In this document: positions 7,935 through 17,859 of the stretch, one piece after another | Layout of the letters: each line of letters starts with the position of its first letter | Position numbering within the stretch: position 1 is the stretch's first letter | Assembly (NCBI RefSeq): GCF_014836635.1 | Contig: NZ_JACSQL010000011.1 | Location: 62,001-126,000, forward strand | Origin: Paenibacillus gallinarum | Lineage (GTDB): Bacteria; Bacillota; Bacilli; Paenibacillales; Paenibacillaceae | DNA length: 64,000 nt | Direction of reading: 5' to 3' | Translations under genes and position numbers: made by a program | The notes under the pieces: model-generated | What the model saw: the letters and a program-made list of their open reading frames with translations, nothing else | Databases searched by the model: none | Told to the model about the DNA's origin: nothing

Positions 7935-10900
7935 ATGCGATTGATATTTTCAAGGCGAACGGCCGGACGTGTAGTGCTTTTGGGCGTCATGAGTCTTTTG
8001 CTTGCTCTGTCCATTATCATTCCGGCAAGTAATGTGTTTGCCGCTAATGATGGAGTGTCCGATTTATCGCTGTATCAGAGAGCTAGTGAGTTAACGCGCG
8101 AATTCGGAACCGCACTTGCACCGGGTTCTCAAGTTAAGCACATGTATATGCTTGAAAGCAACGACACCACGGACCTTTTACCCGCCGGAAATGCGGGAGG
8201 TTTGCTCGGCTACGCTGAGATTCTATCAGACGATACGGGAATCAAAGGCTGGCTAATGAGCGCTTACACTGCGGCATCAGCTACAATTACCTACGATCAG
8301 TTGATGAATGTCGTTGATAACGGCGGGAATTCAATTTATCATGCAGGGTTGAATAATCCATTTTTTCAGTATGCAGGTTATGGTGACGTGTTGACAGAAA
8401 TGGGTTTGATTACGACGGTTCGGCCAGGGTCCTCAATAGGTAGACTGTTGGCGTCGGGATTTATGCTACTAGTGTACCTACTTGCGAATGCAGCGCCGTT
8501 TTTGTTCCGCGGAGCACTCATGCTTTTGAGTGCATTGAATCCGTTTAAACTTTTCGAGACTGCTATTAATGGAACGGCGAGCGCAAATTTAGGGATTTTG
8601 TCAGGAGCTGCGGAATACGTCGGTTCAATTTACAAAACGGTACAAAATTTTTCGATCTACTTATTATTCCCTCTACTTTTGGTTTTGACTGTATTTAGCG
8701 TTCTGGTATTTAGCCAAAAAGGATCGGCGATGAAAAAGTTCGGTCGATATGGAGTTCGGGTATTTATGCTTTTTGCGGGTCTACCGCTGATCGGCGCCTG
8801 CTATACGGGTGTCGTCGAAGATCTGAACAATAAAGTAGCGGTTGGTTCTGAATATGCTGACTATCTAGTTTTGTCCTCATATGTGGATTTTGAAAATTGG
8901 GTGAAATATTCCCGTTTAGCACCACCAGAAGGAAGTAACATTCACAATCCTCGCTATGAGGAAGATGAGCGGAGAACGTTAAGTAACCGGAAACTCATTT
9001 TAGAAATTAACGGAACCCGAGCGGCGAATACAAGAGCCGAAGAGCTGAAAAATCGGTATTCGGGTACATCGAATATTAGTGAAATCTTTAATGAAGGTGG
9101 CGGTCGTACGGATGTGGATGTGCCTACATCGACAGTGCCAGGTATGCCCCCAGGCGCTCCGGGTTCGCCCGCAGCGGGTGAACTGAATCGGGGTTCGTTT
9201 TCAAAAGTGTATAGTATATTGAGCCGCCATATGAATAGCGCCCTTTATTCGGGTAGTGACTATGACGGTGAGGTCGCTGGTCAGATTCAAAAAATACGTG
9301 CGTTGAATCCATCAGAAACGAACGATCAGGAAATCGCACACATGTATTCTCTCTCTGCCAGTGACAGTCGAACGTGGAGTTCTAAACTGAATCCGTGGAG
9401 CGGTAATCCCGATTGGATGGAACCGATCCACTGGAACGGGGTAGATAACAACGTAGCTAACAGTGCGAAGGGATTATTCACGAAAGGTGGAGCTGTTTAC
9501 CCTGTATTTCAGTTTGGTATTTACAGTTATAACATCTATAACGCGGGAAATTTACAATACAATGCCGACAAAGGATATTATGTTCCGGGTATGCCTTCAA
9601 TAGTTACACAAAAAATAGCCCCGATCGGTAGTGACGGTGACGAGGCGAGTACGGTTGGCGGTCTTTCACCGATCGCGATGTACAATTTCTTGAATACTAC
9701 GTTTTCAAATTCTGGACTGACCGTTTATTCACCTGTTAAATCGTCCAGTGACTTATCTCGTGACTCATATGCGGCAGTTGCATTTGGCGGTTCGGGTATG
9801 TCGTCGTTTACGCGATGGATAGAAAACGTAACAGTTATGCTTAGCCTAGCGATCCTTTCAATTATGTATGGTATCGCTATGATCAGTGTCGCAATCAGAA
9901 GCATTCCTCGTATTCTCTCTGGTGTGTTCGGAACAGCACTCGGTTCGATAGCCTTTATTACAAAGCTACTGATTTCTACTGCAGTGTTGATCGCTCAAAT
10001 CATTGGAATGATCTTCTTTTACGCTCTGAGCGAAAACCTTATTATGACGATATTGCTCAATTTCAGTGATCTGATTGATGCTGGAGGAGAATACTTCGGC
10101 TCAGGATTGATTTTCGATTTTGTCGGTAGTTTTCTTACTATCGCGATTACGATTGCTACGACTCTCTTTATGATTAAAAACAAGACAGTCTTTAACGAAT
10201 TGATGGAAGAAGTTGTATCTGGTGCGATTAATCGTATGATGGGTGCACTCGATACAGGAACCGGTGGCAGAGGTCTTGATGTGGGACAAATGTCGAAAGG
10301 TCGTATCGGTGGGGATGGACGACTTACACAGGATGCAAGAAATGCTGATAAGGCTGGCGGGCTGTTTGGAGCGGGCGGTATTCTGGGTACAGCTCATGGT
10401 ATCGAGGCTAGACGAGAACAGCTCGGCGAAGAGATGAACAAGAAAGGCGGCTCAGTTCGCGATAAAATCAAGGCCCGCATGGGTACGGCGAAAGATCTTG
10501 CTAGCGCGAAAGGGAAGGACTTCGCGAAAGGCGTGGTGGGTATCGACGGACAGTCGTATGCTCGTGAATTGCAGGCCAAGGAAGCGGGGATCAACGCGCT
10601 TCCGTATAGTAAGCCTTTGCAGGATGAATTTGATGATGCTCGTAGCGGACTCGGTGGTATTGAATCACCGAATACCACAAAGAGCGGTCAAAAAACCGAT
10701 GAAAACGGCGAGATTTTGCATAATGCTCAAGGGCATGCTCTCGACAGTGAAGGAAAGCAAATTAGCGCAATGTCTCCACTAGGCGAAATTGGCGCCAAAG
10801 CAATGGTAGCAAATGACGGTTCGCTTATGGATAGCGAAGGTAACACATATAGGGATGAAGCGGGCAACGCGTTCCATCAGAATGAACAAGGTCAACTTGT

Positions 10901-12869
10901 TGATCACAAAGGACAGTTCGTTGCTCTTGGTAATGACGGTGTATTAACTCCAATAGCGAACGTTCCAGGTGGAAACGGTAAACCGGTAGAAGCTGAAAAA
11001 GAAGCCAAAAAGCTAGATAATATGCGTTTTAATGCTGAGAAATTTGCGGCAATGAAAGATCAGCAGGATGCTACCCATTTCGGTATGGACAAAAATGGGA
11101 ACGTCGTGGGTACGGAGGGCGAATTGCTGAAACATCGTACTGGGAACAGTGTGGCACCCGTTTCGCTTGACGAAAAAGGATTCGTTACAGATCAAAATGG
11201 TAATCGCGTAGATGCGGCAGCAATTGTGGGATCAGTAGACGGCCGAGGCTTTGAAGAAGTCATGGACCAAGATTCGGGACAGATGCACCTACGTCATAAA
11301 GGTGATGCCGCGATTAAATCTGCTACTTCGATGAATGGTGCTACTGCAGGAGTCGCTCAAAATCTGACGACACTTTCTAAGCAAGCGAATAGGGCTAATG
11401 AGATAGCTCAGCGAGCTAATGCCCGCGTGGAAGAGCTTAAATCGAATGGAGCTTCACCTTATGCCGTTATGCAAGCACAGCGTTTTTCCAATAAAGCAGG
11501 TAAAGATGCTAAAGCAGCACAAGGGGCATTTAATAAGGCGATGGAAAGCAGTGGCAGTATGTCACCTGCAGCCGCACAAGCGGCTACATTAGAACCTGTA
11601 GCACTTGTAACAAATGATCATGTGGCGAGCGCATCTCGTCATTTGAGTGAACAGCAAGCAGGGCTTCAAAAAGAAGTTAGTCAACTTAGTGTAAAACAAG
11701 CGCAAGGCGCTCCTACTAAGGAAATTGCACGTCAACAGCGTAGAATTGATGATCAGCGTCAAGTTGTTCAGAAAGCTATTGCGGCTGAGCAGGATATGAA
11801 AGCAGCTCAAGCGGTTGGCCGCTCGTATGGCGAAGTCAGCGGAGCAAGAAATCGAGTTGAGAAGGCTTCAAAATTCTTTATGAATGCTCAAGCGGCTCAT
11901 GCTCAAGCTGTTGCTTCGAAAGCACCGCAAGAAGTGATTGCGAAACATGAAGAACGGGTTAACAAAGCATCGAAGTACTTGTCGGATTCGCAGCGTAATA
12001 TGGATCGGGTTTCTCAGGCGCCAAGTGGTACGCCTCAACAGATCGATCAGGCGACTGCAATGTTTGAACAAGCTCAAGTGCAGTATAAAAAAGCGCAGAG
12101 TCAAGTGGAACAACTTGTCCAAAGTGGCGCTTCAGAGACCGACGTTAAGTGGGCTCAGCGTAAGCAAGCACTAGCGAAGCGTAAAGCTTCGCAAGCGTAC
12201 GGGGAAAAGTTGAAAATGACGAGTCCTACAGGATGGAATAACGTGCAATCTCCAACTGTTCAGGACACGCCTAAAGTAACGCCAAACAAAAGCTTCACGG
12301 AGCTAGCGACAGCGGGAATCAATAATTATGGTGATTATAGCCGAGAAGTAACTAAGCAATCGGCAACGATTAGACAAGGTCAATCAAAGTTAAGACAAGC
12401 TCAGCAACGTCTGGCATCACTTCGTAGTGAGGATCGTTCTCCGCTCCAAATTTCTCATGCAGAGTCTGAGATACGTGGATTGCAGAATCAGATGAAGAGT
12501 GCTCAGGGTAAAATGGGGCATCTAATGAATCATGCACAAGGACTTTTAAAAACAGAAAACTTTCAGCCTATTGTAGCAAGTCGTCCGATTCGTAAGGATG
12601 GTTCATCTATCATTAATCAATTGGTTAATCTGAGTCATACTCAAGCTTTACACGATAGTCTTTCACACCAGGAAAAAGCGGGTACGATCACACAAGCTGG
12701 CCGTAAACAACTTGAAACCTTGGGAAATCGTCTTTCATTCATGCGTAAGGAATTGGTCGGCGCGGGTATTCGCGAGGATGCGTTACGTGATCAAGGAAGA
12801 ATCGTGGAGAGTACCAAACAAATGCAGCAGTCATGGGAAGCATTTGTGCAAGGTAAAAGTATTGAGTGA
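7935..12869 (+). CDS. VirB6-like polytopic conjugation protein with giant cytoplasmic tail
   Basis: About 1644 residues. ATG 7935 has AAGGAG 11 nt upstream; an in-frame TTG at 7926 is the alternative. Residues 1-34 form a signal-like segment ending in VFA-AN. Hydrophobic segments lie near residues 165-200, 235-262 and 272-292. After a large Gly/Ser/Pro-containing loop, a second cluster follows at about 620-740. This matches the VirB6/TrbL channel family. The last ~880 residues are hydrophilic: first DxxGN-type short repeats (about 905-1100), then a long Ala/Gln/Lys-rich coiled coil. Such a tail could act as scaffold or substrate guide on the cytoplasmic face. It belongs to the operon starting at 5002. 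VirB6 assignment is by topology, not by motif. Confidence 0.7.
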   Translation: MRLIFSRRTAGRVVLLGVMSLLLALSIIIPASNVFAANDGVSDLSLYQRASELTREFGTALAPGSQVKHMYMLESNDTTDLLPAGNAGGLLGYAEILSDDTGIKGWLMSAYTAASATITYDQLMNVVDNGGNSIYHAGLNNPFFQYAGYGDVLTEMGLITTVRPGSSIGRLLASGFMLLVYLLANAAPFLFRGALMLLSALNPFKLFETAINGTASANLGILSGAAEYVGSIYKTVQNFSIYLLFPLLLVLTVFSVLVFSQKGSAMKKFGRYGVRVFMLFAGLPLIGACYTGVVEDLNNKVAVGSEYADYLVLSSYVDFENWVKYSRLAPPEGSNIHNPRYEEDERRTLSNRKLILEINGTRAANTRAEELKNRYSGTSNISEIFNEGGGRTDVDVPTSTVPGMPPGAPGSPAAGELNRGSFSKVYSILSRHMNSALYSGSDYDGEVAGQIQKIRALNPSETNDQEIAHMYSLSASDSRTWSSKLNPWSGNPDWMEPIHWNGVDNNVANSAKGLFTKGGAVYPVFQFGIYSYNIYNAGNLQYNADKGYYVPGMPSIVTQKIAPIGSDGDEASTVGGLSPIAMYNFLNTTFSNSGLTVYSPVKSSSDLSRDSYAAVAFGGSGMSSFTRWIENVTVMLSLAILSIMYGIAMISVAIRSIPRILSGVFGTALGSIAFITKLLISTAVLIAQIIGMIFFYALSENLIMTILLNFSDLIDAGGEYFGSGLIFDFVGSFLTIAITIATTLFMIKNKTVFNELMEEVVSGAINRMMGALDTGTGGRGLDVGQMSKGRIGGDGRLTQDARNADKAGGLFGAGGILGTAHGIEARREQLGEEMNKKGGSVRDKIKARMGTAKDLASAKGKDFAKGVVGIDGQSYARELQAKEAGINALPYSKPLQDEFDDARSGLGGIESPNTTKSGQKTDENGEILHNAQGHALDSEGKQISAMSPLGEIGAKAMVANDGSLMDSEGNTYRDEAGNAFHQNEQGQLVDHKGQFVALGNDGVLTPIANVPGGNGKPVEAEKEAKKLDNMRFNAEKFAAMKDQQDATHFGMDKNGNVVGTEGELLKHRTGNSVAPVSLDEKGFVTDQNGNRVDAAAIVGSVDGRGFEEVMDQDSGQMHLRHKGDAAIKSATSMNGATAGVAQNLTTLSKQANRANEIAQRANARVEELKSNGASPYAVMQAQRFSNKAGKDAKAAQGAFNKAMESSGSMSPAAAQAATLEPVALVTNDHVASASRHLSEQQAGLQKEVSQLSVKQAQGAPTKEIARQQRRIDDQRQVVQKAIAAEQDMKAAQAVGRSYGEVSGARNRVEKASKFFMNAQAAHAQAVASKAPQEVIAKHEERVNKASKYLSDSQRNMDRVSQAPSGTPQQIDQATAMFEQAQVQYKKAQSQVEQLVQSGASETDVKWAQRKQALAKRKASQAYGEKLKMTSPTGWNNVQSPTVQDTPKVTPNKSFTELATAGINNYGDYSREVTKQSATIRQGQSKLRQAQQRLASLRSEDRSPLQISHAESEIRGLQNQMKSAQGKMGHLMNHAQGLLKTENFQPIVASRPIRKDGSSIINQLVNLSHTQALHDSLSHQEKAGTITQAGRKQLETLGNRLSFMRKELVGAGIREDALRDQGRIVESTKQMQQSWEAFVQGKSIE

Positions 12870-12952
12870 TTAGCCGTTAGTGAGTAATAGTTCTAATTAA
12901 GAAGACGGTGCAATTTGTTAACCTAAGTATGCAAGATGTTTACCAAATTGTA

Positions 12953-13013
12953 TTGTCTTCCCAAAAGGGCTATGTTATAATAATTCCATTGTTAAATCAT
13001 TGAGTGCTCAGTG
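12953..13013 (+). promoter_or_regulatory. SigA-type promoter plus downstream palindromic operator
   Basis: TTGTCT (12953-12958), 17 bp, TATAAT (12976-12981) with an extended -10 TG. Just downstream, at 12998-13013, stands CATTGAGTGCTCAGTG, the best palindromic copy of the repeated element. It lies at about +10 to +25, a position suited to repression. Confidence 0.75.
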
Positions 13014-13079
13014 ATTTGTTCATAATTTTATACCCAATTCATTCACATTTAATTTATGAAAGAGGGGCAAAGTAGGCTC

Positions 13080-13454
13080 ATGGGAGATTTTAAAGAGAAC
13101 GTTTTTAAGGTGGATATTTTAACAGGTACAGGTGGCTCCTGGGATCTGGGGAGTTTTTTAGAAAACTCCTTCGATACGCTGGGAACGTGGGGCAGCAGGT
13201 TCGTCATGATTATCGGTATTATTTGCTTGGTTTTTGCAGTTTGGCAAATTGCAACAGGACTGTGGTCTCACGGGAAAAAGCAGACAAACTGGTTCATTTC
13301 TATTGTCTTGTTGCTCGTAGGCGGTGTGTTATCGGCATCAACAGGCTTTGAATTTGTTAAAACAATTGCTGGCGGTGGACGGAAAACGATCGAAGATTTG
13401 GGCGGCGGAGCAATTTTATTGTTTGAATATTCGAAGTTTTTCTTCTTTAAGTGA
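13080..13454 (+). CDS. Small two-TM membrane protein, VirB2/pilin-like candidate
   Basis: 124 residues from ATG 13080, preceded by AGAGGGG at 12 nt; the upstream in-frame ATG at 13056 overlaps that ribosome site and is unlikely. Two hydrophobic helices (about residues 38-58 and 70-90) flank a short basic loop (HGKKQ). The C-terminus ends in an aromatic FFFFK. Size and two-helix topology fit VirB2/TrbC-like pilins or small T4SS channel proteins, and the gene sits between VirB6-like and VirB1-like genes. It has its own promoter and operator and a strong terminator just after it, so it can be expressed at a level independent of its neighbours, as expected for an abundant subunit. Identity is an inference. 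Confidence 0.6.
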   Translation: MGDFKENVFKVDILTGTGGSWDLGSFLENSFDTLGTWGSRFVMIIGIICLVFAVWQIATGLWSHGKKQTNWFISIVLLLVGGVLSASTGFEFVKTIAGGGRKTIEDLGGGAILLFEYSKFFFFK

Positions 13455-13480
13455 ATTTCGATATTCGCGACCGGTATGAA

Positions 13481-13509
13481 AGAGAGCGGATTAACCGCTC
13501 TCTTTTTTT
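13481..13509 (+). terminator. Rho-independent terminator
   Basis: AGAGAGCGG-attaa-CCGCTCTCT followed by seven T; ends the 13080-13454 transcript. Confidence 0.92.
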
Positions 13510-13577
13510 GATTGAAGTAGCAAATAAAAATCATTTTAAATTGTGGGAATTACGGTTATGCAAATGCATAGTTACAT

Positions 13578-13627
13578 GATATATTAATTAAGAGTGTTTT
13601 CAATAACACTTTACACTCAGTGTTATT
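13578..13627 (+). promoter_or_regulatory. Extended -10 and inverted repeat before 13675 gene
   Basis: TGATATATT gives an extended -10 (TATATT 13580-13585). Downstream, AATAACACT (13602-13610) and AGTGTTATT (13619-13627) form a perfect inverted repeat. Its right arm includes ACTCAGTG of the repeated element. Confidence 0.55.
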
Positions 13628-13674
13628 CAAGACATATTGGTTTAATATTTAAAGCTGAAAGGGGTGAAGGCGGT

Positions 13675-15012
13675 ATGGGAAAAAGCCTTATGAAAGGACT
13701 AAAAAATCGTGATCCTGAAAATGACGAAGTAGATAATACAGAAAAAGATCCGATATTCGAACGTCTCATCAAATTACGTGATCGATTTAAATTGGGCCCT
13801 CATCATCGGATGGAACGTTTTACTATTACGCTGAGTGCAACGCTTGCATTTCTTCTATTGTTCTCCGGTTTATCGTTAGCACAAGATCGATCGAATACTG
13901 CGAAACAGGCCTCGTCTCAAGCGCGGTATACTGAAAGTTTTGCGTTCTCTTTGTCTGGTCAGAAAATGTATGTTGATGGGGTTTTTGGTGATCAGAATCA
14001 TACGGATGTTATGGTTCTTCTGCGTTTACAAGATCCGAAGGGAATGTCGGTAGATGCAAGTAATTATCAATTTTTTATCACTGGATTAGAGAAGAGTATT
14101 GATTCGGGTCCAAAAACGTCGTTCGCCATGTTTGGTTCAACTGGGTATGCGGTACTCCGTTTCCAAAGTGATGAACCAATGTCGAAACAGATTCTAGACG
14201 TGACGATTCGAGCGAACGAACAACTTTCTAGTCAAGAGGGATCGGGAACGAGCGGAAATAAAAGCAACACGGATGGGTCGTTTGCAAAGTATGATCAGGG
14301 TCGATTCTATGTTAACCCTGGGGCGGATAATATCACAATATTGGACTGGCTGACACCTGGCGAAAAGAATCCTTCGAAGTTGTATACTGCGCTTGTAGCG
14401 GAATCCAAAGATGCTCAAATTCGGGAACAGCTTAAAGGACAAGTGAGCGAAATGGGGAACCTGTTGAATCGAGCAAAAGAGTACACAAACCGTTTGGTGG
14501 CAGCTGGATATGAAGCACCTAAAACGCCTTGGTTTGTACAAGGTGATTATATCGACGAAAATGGCGGATTGGTTGTAGCGAAGAATTTGACAGGGGCGCA
14601 CCTTATTGATTATTCAACAAAAACGATCAGGGATGGTTACATCAAACAGGTGATGGGTAGTCTTTCTGAATTTGATGTATATATGAAAAAGAAGACAGAA
14701 TCTACTAATATCGCAACCGATGACAGAAACGCGTCTCGTAAAGAGCGGGTTGAACAAGTTGAAACCCTGAAAAATGAAGATGGATCGACACTTGATCTAC
14801 GCTTGGTATCGACGGGCAGCAGCCCATCTGCTCAGGTGGCAGCAAAAGATTCGACGGAGTCGCTTCAGCAAACATGGAGTTCCTATCTTTCCATTAAACA
14901 AAAGGTTCAAAGGGATTTGATGCGTAGTTTATTGGTGCTTGATGCGGATGTTCTAACGCAAGAACTTGGTTTTTCAGAGCAACAGAATGATAAAAGTGTA
15001 ACGTATTACTAA
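13675..15012 (+). CDS. Single-pass membrane T4SS-associated protein, unknown family
   Basis: 445 residues from ATG 13675, chosen because AAAGGGGTG lies 8 nt upstream; the longer frame from 13594 has no ribosome site and runs through the inverted repeat. A ~50-residue basic/acidic cytoplasmic segment precedes one membrane helix (about 52-70, ending in GLSLAQ). The rest is predicted outside the membrane. The external part is Ser, Asp and Lys rich, with a coiled-coil-like stretch near residues 235-260 (QIREQLKGQVSEM). No catalytic motif is seen. Position between the pilin-like and hydrolase genes suggests a cell-wall-spanning channel component. A terminator follows the gene. Confidence 0.65.
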   Translation: MGKSLMKGLKNRDPENDEVDNTEKDPIFERLIKLRDRFKLGPHHRMERFTITLSATLAFLLLFSGLSLAQDRSNTAKQASSQARYTESFAFSLSGQKMYVDGVFGDQNHTDVMVLLRLQDPKGMSVDASNYQFFITGLEKSIDSGPKTSFAMFGSTGYAVLRFQSDEPMSKQILDVTIRANEQLSSQEGSGTSGNKSNTDGSFAKYDQGRFYVNPGADNITILDWLTPGEKNPSKLYTALVAESKDAQIREQLKGQVSEMGNLLNRAKEYTNRLVAAGYEAPKTPWFVQGDYIDENGGLVVAKNLTGAHLIDYSTKTIRDGYIKQVMGSLSEFDVYMKKKTESTNIATDDRNASRKERVEQVETLKNEDGSTLDLRLVSTGSSPSAQVAAKDSTESLQQTWSSYLSIKQKVQRDLMRSLLVLDADVLTQELGFSEQQNDKSVTYY

Positions 15013-15054
15013 GCGTAGCTTTTAATCAAATTCATGTGAAATGTGTGACCATAG

Positions 15055-15102
15055 AGTCTGTTGAGTGAAAAAGATTTCACAGCTCAGCAGGCTTTTATTT
15101 TT
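15055..15102 (+). terminator. Rho-independent terminator
   Basis: A long stem (AGTCTGTTGAG pairing with wobble to CTCAGCAGGCT) with inner GTGAAA/TTTCAC, followed by TTTTATTTTT. It contains TTGAGTG and GCTCAG by coincidence of the stem. Confidence 0.8.
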
Positions 15103-15172
15103 AACTAATATAAAGTGACTAACTGACTAAAGGTTAAATCCCGATAACAAATCGGGGGCAGAGAGAGGAGTC

Positions 15173-17638
15173 ATGCACATGGGTATGAACGGGGGAGCAG
15201 GAGGATCGAAACCGCCAGGGGGGAACGGTACTAGCAACAACTCGGGTAGAGCAGCTCCGAAGCGGCCACAAAGCAAAGCAACGGAAAGTACAAGCGCCCC
15301 CCTTGAGGCACCAAAAGGTGGTGGTGATGTTAAATCAAAACTTTCGAGTGGTGTTCGAAGCGGATCGCCCTCTAGCGGTATAAATAAATTAAAAGATTCG
15401 GATCTGCCACAGTCACCAGATAATTCGAAATCAAAAACAGTCACAGGTTCGAAAAACGAATTGAAGGAACCATCAGGTGCTGTGAATGCGGCGAATAAAA
15501 GAGAGAGCCCTGATAGAACGTCAGCAAAATCGGCAAATGGAGATCCTGATACTGGAACTCCGGGTAAACGAGGAGAGAACCATGGCGCTAGGGGGCCTAG
15601 TCATTTCAATAATGGGGGAGCAACTAGCGTCAATAATGCTAACTTAGGCCGAGAGAAAAAAGATGACCTAACAGGTAGTAATGAGGTAGAGCAGTCTAAC
15701 AGAGATTCTAAAGAGAAAGACCTGGCTGCTTCTAAAAACACCGAAACTGGATCTGGTAAAAAAGATGGATTAATGGATAAAGCAAAAGGTATGACTTCTA
15801 ATGCTACTGGTGTCGATTATAGTGACAAGAGCATGAAGGATCAGCTCGAACACCAAGCAGCGGATGTAGCGATGGATTCTACGCCGGGACTGGCACAAGC
15901 GAACAGCGCGCGAAAAAAATTAAAAGAGTTCAACAAACAAAAAAAAGACGCTGGCGGCGGAGACGACGGCATCACGAATAAAGTAGAGGACACGGCGGAC
16001 AAAGCCGTGGATAAAGGGATCAAAGCAACGAAGATCCTTGCAGCTTCAGCGGCGGGTACCAACGCGGCTGGCCAAGCTCTGATGGGCCTCATGATGATGA
16101 AAATGTTAATGATGCTCAAAGGGGTTGCTGTGGCGGCCATTAGTAAGGTAGCAGGCGTCATTGGAACGGTTTTTAATGCAGTTAGTTCTTTTTTTTCAGG
16201 GGTTCTTGGCGTAGGTACTGCGATTGGTAATGCGATCACAGCGGGAGTGGTAGCCGTTTCAATTACCGTAACGAGTGCACTTGGTTACGGAGTCATAGAA
16301 GAAATGAACTTGAAGGATGATTCAATAGGAAATTGCGTCCCGGAGAGAACAACCGTAAGAGCGGGCTCGCAGGATTATTTACTGGATGGAGAATTGGAAA
16401 TCGTTCGTGAGGCAAATGCTGTTAAGGTTTGGTCAGTATATGAGCGGCTTGGTGGTTCAAAAGAACAGACAGCAGCGGTGCTTGGAAACTTACAGCATGA
16501 AAGCGCCCTCGACCCAACAGGTGTCGAAACGATTTATAATGAGCCGTTTCAGATTGGTCCGCGTAAACAGACCGCTATGAGTGCGGGCTTCCTGGTAAGC
16601 AAGATCGACGCGAAATATGCTGCGAAATATCCGGCAATAAAATATGTTGGAATCGGAATTGCTCAGTGGACAAATGGGCGAAATACTTTATTGGTCAAAT
16701 ATGCACAGTCACGCGATGCGAATTGGTATGATTTTGATACACAGATTAAGTTTATGCTTGAAGGCGATGATACTCTTCGACAAAAACAATTGATCGACTT
16801 CCTTCATACTCCGCCAAGCAACGTACAGAAAGAGACAGAGCGTTTTATGAATACATGGATTGGCTTGAGTTCTCCAAATAAATCGCTATCGCAGCGACTT
16901 AAGAATTCTACTAATTTCATGTTTGTGCTAGAGCGGGCTACGGCGGATACAGCGTATGCCGATAGCATTCTGAGCGATGTAAACATAGGAAGAGCTGAAG
17001 GCAATAGTGCAGTAGCGGCTTATTACCAGGACGATGGCTGTGGCAATGCGATAAAGTCTCATTACGGAAATCAATCGATTGACGGTACAGGAGAGGTTCC
17101 AGCTGACTTGGTTTTGGTTCCATGGTCACGAGAAACGTTACCTGCATCTCTTCGAACTTATGCAAAGAATCCGGAAGATGCAGGGCTTGCGTGGGGGAAT
17201 GCGACAGGATGGGCAAATGGGATCATAGCGGACCAATGCGCCGCGCTTGCGCACAGTTACTTTATGCGCCTGTATCCGGACTGGAACCAGGGAGGAAAGG
17301 CGACAGAGCGACCGTATGGTGACGGGAAGGACGTTGCGGATGGATGGGCTAAGCATTACGATCAAACGGTATCAGCTATACCAGCCTCTGGCGCTGTATT
17401 CAGTGATACAACAACAAGTCGATATGGACACACAGGTATCGTCCAACACGTATTTGCCAACGGAGACATTCTCGTTAATGAACAGAACATTCGGGGTGTT
17501 AGTGGGCGAAATGCACCAGGTCTTAGTTATTCGTGGAGCTGGCGTGTGATTAAGAAAGATCGATATGAGAAAGCTCATTGGAAATTCTTCAAACCTGCAA
17601 ATGCAGTACCACAATGGACCGAGCTTGATGTTTACTAA
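15173..17638 (+). CDS. Membrane-anchored peptidoglycan hydrolase: lysozyme-like plus CHAP domains
   Basis: 821 residues; the VirB1-type wall-opening enzyme of the transfer system. Residues 1-~300 are low-complexity Gly/Ser/Lys/Asn with helical patches. Residues ~305-375 are hydrophobic (Met- and Val-rich, two or three membrane helices). Residues ~415-590 match phage tail-lysozyme-type domains, with 'LQHESALDP' holding predicted catalytic Glu443 and 'GIAQW' nearby. Residues ~670-805 form a CHAP amidase/endopeptidase with Cys689 (DQCAAL) and His753 (GHTGIV). A muramidase plus CHAP pair is known from Gram-positive T4SS hydrolases. Start choice among ATG 15173, 15179 and 15185 is uncertain; GAGAGGAG precedes all. 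The long disordered cytoplasmic N-region is unusual for this role. Confidence 0.9.
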   Translation: MHMGMNGGAGGSKPPGGNGTSNNSGRAAPKRPQSKATESTSAPLEAPKGGGDVKSKLSSGVRSGSPSSGINKLKDSDLPQSPDNSKSKTVTGSKNELKEPSGAVNAANKRESPDRTSAKSANGDPDTGTPGKRGENHGARGPSHFNNGGATSVNNANLGREKKDDLTGSNEVEQSNRDSKEKDLAASKNTETGSGKKDGLMDKAKGMTSNATGVDYSDKSMKDQLEHQAADVAMDSTPGLAQANSARKKLKEFNKQKKDAGGGDDGITNKVEDTADKAVDKGIKATKILAASAAGTNAAGQALMGLMMMKMLMMLKGVAVAAISKVAGVIGTVFNAVSSFFSGVLGVGTAIGNAITAGVVAVSITVTSALGYGVIEEMNLKDDSIGNCVPERTTVRAGSQDYLLDGELEIVREANAVKVWSVYERLGGSKEQTAAVLGNLQHESALDPTGVETIYNEPFQIGPRKQTAMSAGFLVSKIDAKYAAKYPAIKYVGIGIAQWTNGRNTLLVKYAQSRDANWYDFDTQIKFMLEGDDTLRQKQLIDFLHTPPSNVQKETERFMNTWIGLSSPNKSLSQRLKNSTNFMFVLERATADTAYADSILSDVNIGRAEGNSAVAAYYQDDGCGNAIKSHYGNQSIDGTGEVPADLVLVPWSRETLPASLRTYAKNPEDAGLAWGNATGWANGIIADQCAALAHSYFMRLYPDWNQGGKATERPYGDGKDVADGWAKHYDQTVSAIPASGAVFSDTTTSRYGHTGIVQHVFANGDILVNEQNIRGVSGRNAPGLSYSWSWRVIKKDRYEKAHWKFFKPANAVPQWTELDVY

Positions 17639-17859
17639 AAGATTGATAAAACGCTGATCATACAGTATAATTGGAATAATATTCATGCCATACCTTCTTT
17701 TTTTATCATATCGTATGATATGAAATATGCGTTTGATAAACAAAATCTTCGTACTATATAACTTACATACTATACAAACATAAATTACGAATATTTTGCA
17801 TATAGAGTGTGCAAATAGTGTGAATAAAAATGAATATATTATAGAGAGGGGTTTGAAAT

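Noticed and set aside
15061..15092. TTGAGTG and GCTCAG near 15061-15092 as another copy of the repeated element
   Set aside because: Both lie in the arms of a strong terminator stem; no -10 box is close, and spacing does not fit.
15841..16239. 132-codon hydrophobic minus-strand frame
   Set aside because: Antisense to the membrane segment of the hydrolase; a codon-complement artefact.
17801..17836. AGAGTGTGCAAATAGTG upstream of 17860 as a copy of the repeated element
   Set aside because: Only loosely similar and with an extra three bases in the middle; kept out of the motif set.
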